DNA from: Betaproteobacteria bacterium
Lineage (GTDB): Bacteria; Pseudomonadota; Gammaproteobacteria; Burkholderiales; SG8-39
DNA length: 12,708 nt
Assembly (NCBI GenBank): GCA_005884335.1
Contig: VBCJ01000251.1
Span: forward strand, 1-12,708
Reading direction: 5' to 3'
Shown here: positions 1-6,230 of the stretch, one piece after another
How positions within the stretch are numbered: position 1 is the first letter of the stretch
How the letters are laid out: each line of letters starts with the position of its first letter
Program-made: the position numbers and the translations under genes
Notes under the pieces: model-generated
The model's input: only the letters and a program-made list of their open reading frames with translations
Told to the model about the DNA's origin: nothing
Database searches by the model: none

Positions 1-1398
1 GAATGGGACGTGCGGACCAACTCGCGCAGATGGTCGGACCAGCTCGCCAAGATCTTCGGCCTGCGCCACGACCAGTTGCCGTCGACTTTCGACGGTTTTT
101 ATCCGCTCGTTCATCCGGAGGACCGGGAGCGTACGGCGAGGATCGCGAACGAGGCGCTGCGGGGCGGCACCGACTACGAAAACCAGTTTCGCATCGTGCG
201 CCCGGACGGGGTCATCCGCACGGTGCACAATCAGGCCCGCGTGGACCGCGACGAATCGGGCAGGCCGGTGCGGGTCATCGGTGTGTGCCAGGACATCACC
301 GAGAGGAAGCTGGCCGAAGAGCAGGTGCGCGCGAGCCAGGAGCGGTTCCGCATGATGGTGGAGAACGTCCGCGATTACGCCATCTACATTCTGGACATGA
401 ACGGCTATGTCACCAGCTGGAACCTCGGGGCGGAGCGCATCGAGGGATATCGCGCCGAGGAGATCATCGGCAGGCATTACTCCTGCTTTTTCCCGCCCGA
501 TCACGCCGCCCGGGGCGACCCCGGAATGCAGCTCCAGTTCGCCTCGGTCCAGGGACGATACGAAAGCGAGGGCTGGCGCGTGCGCAAGAACGGGTCGCAG
601 TTCTGGGCTCACGTCATCGTCACGCCCCTGCTCGACGAGACCGGAAAATCGCGCGGCTTCTCGGAGATCACGCACGACATCACGGAGCGCAAGCGCGCCG
701 AGGAAGACCTCCACAGCTACGCCGACCGCCTGAAAATCACCTCCCGGCGCCTGGTCGAGGTTCAGGAGGCGGAACGCAGGCTCCTTGCAAGAGAACTGCA
801 CGACCGGGTCGGGCAGAACCTCACCGCGCTGGGGATAAACCTGAGCATCGTCGCAGGCGGCCTGCCCGCGGGATCGAAGCCCGAGCTCGCCGGGCGGCTC
901 GAGGAATGCAGCTCGCTCCTCGAAGGCACGGTCGACGCAATGCGAAACGTCATGGCCGAACTGCGGCCCCACGCGCTGGACGACTACGGGCTTCCGGCCG
1001 CTCTGCGCTCGCTCGCCACGGGCTTTTCGCGCAGAACGGGCATTCAAGTCGCTTTCGAGGGAGACGTTCCGGGGGCCGATCTGCCCAAGCCGGTGGACCT
1101 CGCCATGTTCCGGATCGCCCAGGAGGCGCTCAACAACGTCGCCAAGCACTCGAACGCGAAACGCGTAGAGATCGCGATCCGACGCGCCAACGGTTTGGCG
1201 ACGCTGTCGGTCCGCGACAATGGCGTCGGCTTCGATCCGAAGCGAATCGAGAGATCCAACCGGGAGGCCGGCTGGGGGCTTTTGATCATGCGGGAGCGGG
1301 CCGAGGCCGTCGGGGCCCAATTCTCGCTGAAGGCCGGCCTCCGCACGGGTGTGCAGGTGCTCGTGGAGTACCACGTCTCGAGCGGAGGTGTGAGATGA
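1..1398 (+). CDS. PAS-PAS sensor histidine kinase, NarX/UhpB class (5' end missing)
   Basis: The frame is open from base 1 and ends at TGA 1396-1398, so the N-terminus lies upstream; residues are counted from base 1. Residues 1-100 are most of a PAS fold of the PAS_3 type, starting inside its WEWD-like first strand and ending in a PAC motif (DITERK). A second PAS/PAC follows at about 107-232 (YAIYILDMNGYV; DITERKRAEED). The HisKA_3 dimerisation helix carries ELHDRVGQ, with phospho-acceptor His267 (bases 799-801). The HATPase_c domain shows an N box (EALNNVAKHS) and a G box (VRDNGVGFD, about 405-413). No membrane segment is visible in this part, so it may be soluble or have membrane parts upstream. 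It should autophosphorylate and pass phosphate to the response regulator whose ATG overlaps its stop codon. The PAS ligand cannot be read; no LOV-type GxNCRFLQ motif is present. The family is clear, the signal unknown. Confidence 0.93.
   Translation, partial: EWDVRTNSRRWSDQLAKIFGLRHDQLPSTFDGFYPLVHPEDRERTARIANEALRGGTDYENQFRIVRPDGVIRTVHNQARVDRDESGRPVRVIGVCQDITERKLAEEQVRASQERFRMMVENVRDYAIYILDMNGYVTSWNLGAERIEGYRAEEIIGRHYSCFFPPDHAARGDPGMQLQFASVQGRYESEGWRVRKNGSQFWAHVIVTPLLDETGKSRGFSEITHDITERKRAEEDLHSYADRLKITSRRLVEVQEAERRLLARELHDRVGQNLTALGINLSIVAGGLPAGSKPELAGRLEECSSLLEGTVDAMRNVMAELRPHALDDYGLPAALRSLATGFSRRTGIQVAFEGDVPGADLPKPVDLAMFRIAQEALNNVAKHSNAKRVEIAIRRANGLATLSVRDNGVGFDPKRIERSNREAGWGLLIMRERAEAVGAQFSLKAGLRTGVQVLVEYHVSSGGVR
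1384..1389 (+). promoter_or_regulatory. Ribosome binding site for the NarL-type regulator
   Basis: GGAGGT lies inside the last codons of the kinase gene, 5 bases before ATG 1395. It supports that start and translational coupling through the ATGA overlap. Confidence 0.75.
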
Positions 1399-2030
1399 CG
1401 GTGACGGTGCTGCTTGCCGACGATCACGCGGTCGTCCGTGACGGTCTTCGGGCCCTGCTCGAAACGGGCGACCTGCAGGTGGTTGCGGTCGCGGGCAACG
1501 GCCGCGAGGCGGTCGCCGAGGCTCTGCGCCTGCGCCCCGACATCGTCATCATGGACATCGCCATGCCGGAGCTCGACGGCGTGGAGGCGACGCGGCGCAT
1601 CGTCGAGAAATGTCCGGAAACGCGCGTGCTGATCCTGTCCATGTATCTGAGCGCCGAGCACATCTACCGCGCCTTGCAGGCGGGCGCGCAGGGCTACGTT
1701 CTGAAGGAATCGGCGGGCGAGGAAGTGGTGGAGGCGATCCGCGCGCTCCGGGCGGGCAAGCGCTACCTGAGCCATCGGATCACCGAGACGGTGATCGACG
1801 ACTACCTTCGCGAAGGCGCGAACGTCAGCCCGCTCGACAGCCTCTCGCTGCGCGAGAGGGACGTGCTGCAGCTGGTCGTCGAGGGGCGCACCAACGCCGC
1901 GATCGCGCAGGCGCTGTCGCTTTCGCCCAAGACCGTGGAAACCTACCGCGCGCGCATCATGAAGAAGCTCAAGGTCCGCGATACCGTCGAGCTCGTGAAG
2001 TTCTCGATGAGGCACGGACTAATCAGCTGA
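1395..2030 (+). CDS. NarL/FixJ-family response regulator (REC-LuxR HTH)
   Basis: This 211-residue protein has the usual NarL-family length. The receiver spans about residues 3-120 with the acidic pair D9/D10, phospho-acceptor D54 (IMDIAMP), S82 (LILSMY) and K104 (YVLKES), so all switch residues are present. The LuxR-type helix-turn-helix spans about 147-210, with LSLRERDVLQLV, the recognition region SLSPKTVETYRARIMKKL, and a C-terminal helix. It is expected to be a cytoplasmic transcription factor that binds DNA when phosphorylated by the kinase directly upstream. ATG 1395 was chosen because it has a GGAGGT Shine-Dalgarno and gives a receiver with no extra N-terminal residues. Its targets are not shown by the sequence; the receptor gene 146 bases downstream is one candidate. 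Confidence 0.95.
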   Translation: MTVTVLLADDHAVVRDGLRALLETGDLQVVAVAGNGREAVAEALRLRPDIVIMDIAMPELDGVEATRRIVEKCPETRVLILSMYLSAEHIYRALQAGAQGYVLKESAGEEVVEAIRALRAGKRYLSHRITETVIDDYLREGANVSPLDSLSLRERDVLQLVVEGRTNAAIAQALSLSPKTVETYRARIMKKLKVRDTVELVKFSMRHGLIS

Positions 2031-2032
2031 TT
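2021..2032. repeat. 12-bp perfect palindrome over the response-regulator stop codon
   Basis: AATCAGCTGATT is identical to its reverse complement and includes the TGA stop. Adding the flanks (2018-2035) gives an 18-bp inverted repeat with one mismatched pair. As RNA it would make only a short stem, and the following bases are mildly T-rich (CGTTTCATTT). A weak terminator, an operator-like site or chance are all possible. Confidence 0.35.
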
Positions 2033-2176
2033 CGTTTCATTTATCGGGTTTTCCTGACACGATGTGTTGGGTTTCCCCGATGGACGCGGCGCAAGCCTCT
2101 GCTTAGGCTCGGATCGTCGAAGCAGCAATACGGGGCCCGGAGGGTGGTCCGCACTGAAATTTCAAGCACTTGCTCG
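2031..2176. other. Intergenic region between the two-component pair and the receptor
   Basis: This 146-base gap is by far the longest in the window, so it is the natural place for the promoter of the receptor-YfiR-kinase group. I found no convincing -35/-10 pair, no sigma-54 GG-N10-GC element, and no strong terminator. It is less GC-rich near its start (2031-2060). A GGAGG at 2139-2143 sits directly against a GTG at 2144 that is in frame with the receptor, and a 10-bp palindrome lies at 2155-2164. Confidence 0.6.
2155..2164. repeat. 10-bp palindrome just upstream of the receptor start
   Basis: TGAAATTTCA is a perfect palindrome ending 12 bases before ATG 2177. It stands out because it is AT-rich in a GC-rich region. 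It could be a small operator half or chance; it is not a full Fur-box-like 19-mer. Confidence 0.3.
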
Positions 2177-4081
2177 ATGCTGGCGAGGGTGGGCTGGCGG
2201 CGCGCGCTCGTCTTCAATGTCCTCTTCCTCGCCTCGGCGGCCGTCGGCGCGCAACTCATGCGCGTCGCGGACATCGCGGATCTGAGCATCGAGGAACTGG
2301 GCAACATCCAGATCACCTCGGTGTCGCGGCACGCCGAGCGGCTCTCGGATGCCCCCGCAGCGATTTTCGTGATCACCAGGGAGGACATCCGCCGCTCCGG
2401 CGCGACCCGCCTTCCGGAGGCGCTGAGGCTCGCCCCCAATCTCGAGGTCGCGCGCTCGAGCGCGAGCTCCTACGCCATCAGCGCGCGCGGCTTCAACAAC
2501 ACCATCGCCAACAAGCTGCTGGTCCTCATCGACGGACGCACCGTCTATACGCCGCTCTTCTCCGGAGTTTTCTGGGATGCCCAGGACGTGATGCTGGAAG
2601 ACGTCGAGCGCATCGAGGTGATCAGCGGCCCCGGAGCGACCTTGTGGGGCGCAAACGCCGTGAACGGGGTGATCAACGTGATCACGCGGCGCGCTTCCGA
2701 TACCCAGGGCGCATTTGCGTACGCGCAAAGCGGCAACCTCGAGCGGGGCTACGGCGCGCGCTACGGCGGCGCGGAGGGCAACGTGTCGTATCGGGCTTAC
2801 GGCAGGGTCTTCGATGTCTTCAACACGAGCACCGCGAACGGCGCCACCCTGAGCGACGGCTGGAGCAAGGGGCAGGCCGGTTTTCGGGCCGACTGGGGCA
2901 CCACGGCGAACGGCTTCACCTTGCAAGGCGACGGCTACCGAGGCTCGCTCGACCAGGTGACTGACCAGAACGCGCATATTTCCGGAGCAAACCTGCTCGC
3001 CCGTTGGAACCGCGACCTCGCCGGGTGGGGCAGTCTGCAAGTGCAGGCCAATGTCGACCAGACCGAGCGCGATATTCCGGGCGTTTTCGGGGAGCACCTC
3101 AATATTTTCGATTTTGAGTTCCAACACGGACTGAACGCGATCGGGGGACACCGGCTCACCTGGGGCGGCGGCTATCGGTACGGGTACGATCACGTGAGCA
3201 ACAGCGCCGTACTGGCTTTCCTGCCCGCCAATCAGAGGATGCGCTGGGCAAATGTGTTTGCGCAGGACGAGATCGCGCTGCAAGAAAACCTGCGGCTCAC
3301 GCTCGGCGCCAAGTTCGAGAACAACTACTACACCGGCACCGAGCCCTTGCCGTCGGCGAGGCTCGCCTGGAAACTGCAACCGCAGCGCCTGGTCTGGGGC
3401 GCGGTATCGCGCGCCCTGCGCGCGCCCTCGCGCATCGACCGCGACCTTTTCACGATCGTCCAGTTGCCTGCTGGACTAACGCCGCTCAATGGCGGTCCGG
3501 ACTTCGTATCCGAGGTGGTCAAGGTCTTCGAGATCGGCTATCGGGACCAGCCTTTGCCGCAGGCCACGTATTCGATTTCGCTGTTTCACAACATCTACGA
3601 CAAGCTGCGCAGCGTCGAGCCCGCCCCCGGAGGCGGCGTCGTGCTCGGGAACAAGATGGAAGGTACGGGCGACGGACTCGAAGCCTGGGGCAGCTATCAG
3701 GCGGCGAGGAGCTGGCGCCTGAGCGCGGGGGGGTTCTTCCTGAGGCAGCGCTTGCGCTTGAAACCGGACAGCGGGGATACCTTAGGCGTGAGCGCAGCGG
3801 GCAACGATCCTGCGCATCAGTGGCTCCTGCGCTCGTCGTTCGACCTGCCCAATCGCACCGAGCTCGATATCGGAGTGCGACGCGTCGGCGCGCTGCCCAA
3901 CCCGAGTGTCCCGGCTTATACGGCGGCGGACATTCGCTTCGCCTGGCGGCTGCTGCGCGAACTCGAGATCGCGCTCGTCGGGCAAAACCTCTTCGCCTCG
4001 AGCCATGCGGAATCCGGAAGCGCCGCGACGCGCAGTGAGATGGCTCGCGGGGCCTATGCGAAGCTCAAATGGACCTACTGA
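2177..4081 (+). CDS. TonB-dependent outer-membrane receptor
   Basis: This is a 634-residue outer-membrane active transporter or sensor. A Sec signal peptide is visible (MLARVGWRRALVFNVLFLA, likely cut near AVGAQ). An N-terminal TonB-contact region (DLSIEELGNIQITSVS) follows, then the plug domain at about residues 50-170, with SARGFNN, LIDGRTVYTPLFSG and SGPGATLWGANAVNGVINVITR split over the usual plug strands. The rest is a beta barrel of alternating polar and aromatic strands, ending in the terminal aromatic KLKWTY expected for barrel assembly. There is no N-terminal secretin/STN signalling domain, so it should not act through a FecR-type anti-sigma factor. The substrate is unknown. ATG 2177 has no clear Shine-Dalgarno; GTG 2144 would add 11 residues and is the alternative. 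The downstream YfiR and CHASE8 kinase suggest that receptor and signalling work together. Confidence 0.93.
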   Translation: MLARVGWRRALVFNVLFLASAAVGAQLMRVADIADLSIEELGNIQITSVSRHAERLSDAPAAIFVITREDIRRSGATRLPEALRLAPNLEVARSSASSYAISARGFNNTIANKLLVLIDGRTVYTPLFSGVFWDAQDVMLEDVERIEVISGPGATLWGANAVNGVINVITRRASDTQGAFAYAQSGNLERGYGARYGGAEGNVSYRAYGRVFDVFNTSTANGATLSDGWSKGQAGFRADWGTTANGFTLQGDGYRGSLDQVTDQNAHISGANLLARWNRDLAGWGSLQVQANVDQTERDIPGVFGEHLNIFDFEFQHGLNAIGGHRLTWGGGYRYGYDHVSNSAVLAFLPANQRMRWANVFAQDEIALQENLRLTLGAKFENNYYTGTEPLPSARLAWKLQPQRLVWGAVSRALRAPSRIDRDLFTIVQLPAGLTPLNGGPDFVSEVVKVFEIGYRDQPLPQATYSISLFHNIYDKLRSVEPAPGGGVVLGNKMEGTGDGLEAWGSYQAARSWRLSAGGFFLRQRLRLKPDSGDTLGVSAAGNDPAHQWLLRSSFDLPNRTELDIGVRRVGALPNPSVPAYTAADIRFAWRLLRELEIALVGQNLFASSHAESGSAATRSEMARGAYAKLKWTY

Positions 4082-4125
4082 GCAGAAAATCGGGGTGGAA
4101 ATTCGCCGAGTTCGATCGGCGGCTG

Positions 4126-4683
4126 ATGATACGATGGCTGCGCGCCTGCGCTCTTTCCATCGGGGTCGCAACGGGGGTCGCGGGCTCGCGTCCGGCGCAA
4201 GCCGACGCGCAGGCGGACGAGTATCGCGTCAAGGCGGCGTTCCTCTACAAGTTCGGCAGCTACATCGAGTGGCCGAGCGGGAGCTTCGCGCGCGCGGACA
4301 GCCCGGTGGCGATCGGCGTGATGGGCGCCGATGCGCTGGCCGACGAGCTGGTGCAGATCGTCGCCGGCCGCAACGTCAACGGCCGGACGGTGCGCGTGCG
4401 CAAGCTCCGGCCGGGCGACCCGATCGCGGGCCTGCACGTCCTTTTCGTCGGGCGGGCCGACAGCGGCCGCCTGGCCGAAATCCTGGCAGCAGCCAAGGGC
4501 CAGGCTTTGCTCACGGTCACCGAGTCCGAAGGAGGCCTCGAGCTGGGCAGCATGATCAATTTCGTCGTGGTCGAGGACAAGGTCCGTTTCGACGTTGCGC
4601 CTCCCCCGTCGGAATCGGGCAACCTGAGAATCAGCGCGCGCCTGCTCGGAGTCGCGCGCAAAGTCGTGTCGAAATCGTCATGA
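4126..4683 (+). CDS. YfiR-like periplasmic regulator (DUF4154)
   Basis: This is a 185-residue secreted protein. The signal peptide is MIRWLRACALSIGVATGVAG, with a likely cut after AQA or ADA near residue 28. The mature part matches YfiR/DUF4154: EYRVKAAFLYKFGSYIEWP near residue 32, PVAIGVMG, a central LHVLFVGRAD, LLTVTESEGG, MINFVVVEDKVRFDV, and the C-terminal LRISARLLGVARKV. In Pseudomonas, YfiR is a periplasmic repressor that binds the CHASE8 domain of YfiN; a similar partner is encoded next. ATG 4126 was chosen because it starts the signal peptide cleanly. An in-frame ATG at 4069 would add 19 polar residues and overlap the receptor. No cysteine is present after the signal peptide, unlike Pseudomonas YfiR, which forms disulfides. 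The stop overlaps the kinase start by 4 bases. Confidence 0.9.
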   Translation: MIRWLRACALSIGVATGVAGSRPAQADAQADEYRVKAAFLYKFGSYIEWPSGSFARADSPVAIGVMGADALADELVQIVAGRNVNGRTVRVRKLRPGDPIAGLHVLFVGRADSGRLAEILAAAKGQALLTVTESEGGLELGSMINFVVVEDKVRFDVAPPPSESGNLRISARLLGVARKVVSKSS

Positions 4684-6230
4684 AGCTGCCCTCTCCGCGC
4701 TCATTGCGGCAGAAGCTGCTCGGGATGATGCTCCTCACCACGCTGGTGGCCTTGATCGTCGGCCTGGCCGCGATGATCGGTTACGACTTGAGCGCCTACC
4801 ATCGGATCCTGGTGGCGGACATGACCACTCAGGCGGAGCTGCTCGGACGCACGACCGCGCCGGCCCTGGCATTCGACGATGCCAGGGTGGCGAAGGAAAA
4901 TCTGAGCCTGCTCCGGTTCCGGCCGCTGGTGAGCTCGGCCGCGATCTACAACGCGCGGGGTGGGCTCTTCGCGACCTATGCGCGAGCCGACGACCCGCAC
5001 GCATTTCCGAAGCTGCCCGGCCCCGACAGCGCTCACGTCGATGACAGGAACCTGGTTGTATTCAAGCGCATCGTGAACGACGGAGAAATCCTCGGAACGG
5101 TGTACTTGCGCGCCGACTACGAGCTTTTCGACCGGGTCTTCGATTACCTCGGGATCGCAGCCGTCGTTCTCATCGCCGCGATGCTGGTCGCGCTGCTCAT
5201 GTCCTCGTGGATGCAGAACATCGTGACGCGGCCGATCCTCGCGATCGCCCAGGTCGCCCGCGAGGTGGTCGGGCAGCGCGATTATTCCCGCCGCGCCGTG
5301 AAGATGAGCGCCGACGAGGTGGGAACGCTGGTCGACTCGTTCAACGACATGCTGACGGAGATCGATCGGCGCACCCGGGAGCTCGAGGCGTCGAACGCGA
5401 AGCTCGCGCAGGAGGCCGAGGAGCGCAGCCGCGCCGAGGGCGAGATCCTGCGCCTCAACGCGGAGCTCGAGAACAGGGTGCACGAGCGCACCGCGCAGCT
5501 GGAGATGGCCAACCGGGAGCTCGAGTCGTTCTCCTATTCGGTGTCCCACGACCTGCGCGCGCCGCTGCGCGCGATCGACGGGTTCGGCCAGGCGCTGGTC
5601 GACGATTTCCCGGAGCACCTTCCCGGCGATGCCAAGCGCTACCTGTCGAGAATACGCGCCTCGACGCAGCACATGGCCCAGCTGATAGAGGATCTGCTCA
5701 AGCTGGCGCGCGTGTCGCGCGGGCCGCTCGAGCGCCGGACGGTGGACCTGGGCCAGATCGCGCAACAGGTGGCGGGTGAGCTGCAGCAGCGCGAGCCCGG
5801 CCGCGCGGTGGAAGTCTCGGTCTGGGACGGGATGCGCGCCGAGGGCGACCCGCATCTGTTGCGTGCCGCCCTCGAGAACCTCATCGGAAACGCTTGGAAG
5901 TTCACCGCGAGGTCGGCGAAACCCCGCATCGAAATCGGTGCACTGAAGGATCGCGGGCGCACGACCTTTTTCGTCCGCGACAACGGGGCGGGCTTCGACA
6001 TGGCCTACGCCGACAAGCTTTTCGGCGCGTTTCAGCGCCTGCATTCCGCGACCGAGTACGCCGGCACCGGAATCGGGCTTGCGACCGTACAGCGCATCGT
6101 GCACCGGCACGGCGGGCGCATTTGGGCCGAAGGGGAAGTCGGCAAAGGGGCCGTGTTTTTCTTCACGCTTGCGGTCGCCGCTGAGCAGGCTGCCGCCGCC
6201 GAGCCGGTCGAGGAAAAGGCCCATGGATAG
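4680..6230 (+). CDS. CHASE8-HAMP sensor histidine kinase
   Basis: This is a 516-residue inner-membrane kinase. TM1 is about residues 14-36 and TM2 about 157-179. The roughly 120-residue periplasmic segment between them resembles CHASE8 of YfiN/TpbB (MTTQAELLGRTTAPALAFDD, then KENLSLLRFRPLVSSAAIY). A HAMP domain follows at about 178-232, then a charged coiled coil to about 285. HisKA carries FSYSVSHDLRAPLRAIDGF with His290 (bases 5547-5549), the form common in phytochrome-type kinases. HATPase_c has NLIGNAWKF (about 400), VRDNGAGFD (about 432) and GTGIGLATVQ (about 462). There is no receiver domain, so it needs separate partners; two receiver-containing proteins follow at once. The likely ligand is the upstream YfiR protein. 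ATG 4680 is in an ATGA overlap with yfiR and starts directly before TM1. Assignment as a kinase is firm; CHASE8 is from pattern recognition. Confidence 0.92.
   Translation: MKLPSPRSLRQKLLGMMLLTTLVALIVGLAAMIGYDLSAYHRILVADMTTQAELLGRTTAPALAFDDARVAKENLSLLRFRPLVSSAAIYNARGGLFATYARADDPHAFPKLPGPDSAHVDDRNLVVFKRIVNDGEILGTVYLRADYELFDRVFDYLGIAAVVLIAAMLVALLMSSWMQNIVTRPILAIAQVAREVVGQRDYSRRAVKMSADEVGTLVDSFNDMLTEIDRRTRELEASNAKLAQEAEERSRAEGEILRLNAELENRVHERTAQLEMANRELESFSYSVSHDLRAPLRAIDGFGQALVDDFPEHLPGDAKRYLSRIRASTQHMAQLIEDLLKLARVSRGPLERRTVDLGQIAQQVAGELQQREPGRAVEVSVWDGMRAEGDPHLLRAALENLIGNAWKFTARSAKPRIEIGALKDRGRTTFFVRDNGAGFDMAYADKLFGAFQRLHSATEYAGTGIGLATVQRIVHRHGGRIWAEGEVGKGAVFFFTLAVAAEQAAAAEPVEEKAHG

Noticed and set aside
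320..696. LOV-type photosensor in the second PAS of the first kinase
   Set aside because: No GxNCRFLQ cysteine motif is present, so flavin adduct chemistry is not supported.
3..1394. In-frame upstream extension of the response regulator from base 3
   Set aside because: The extension is low-complexity Arg/Ala/Gly/Pro sequence in the wrong frame of the kinase gene; the receiver begins properly at 1395 with its own ribosome binding site.
2031..2176. Sigma-54 or strong sigma-70 promoter upstream of the receptor
   Set aside because: No GG-N10-GC -24/-12 element and no -35/-10 pair of acceptable quality with 16-18 spacing was found.
4069..4125. Earlier ATG start of yfiR overlapping the receptor gene
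   Set aside because: It would place 19 polar residues before a complete signal peptide; ATG 4126 fits better.
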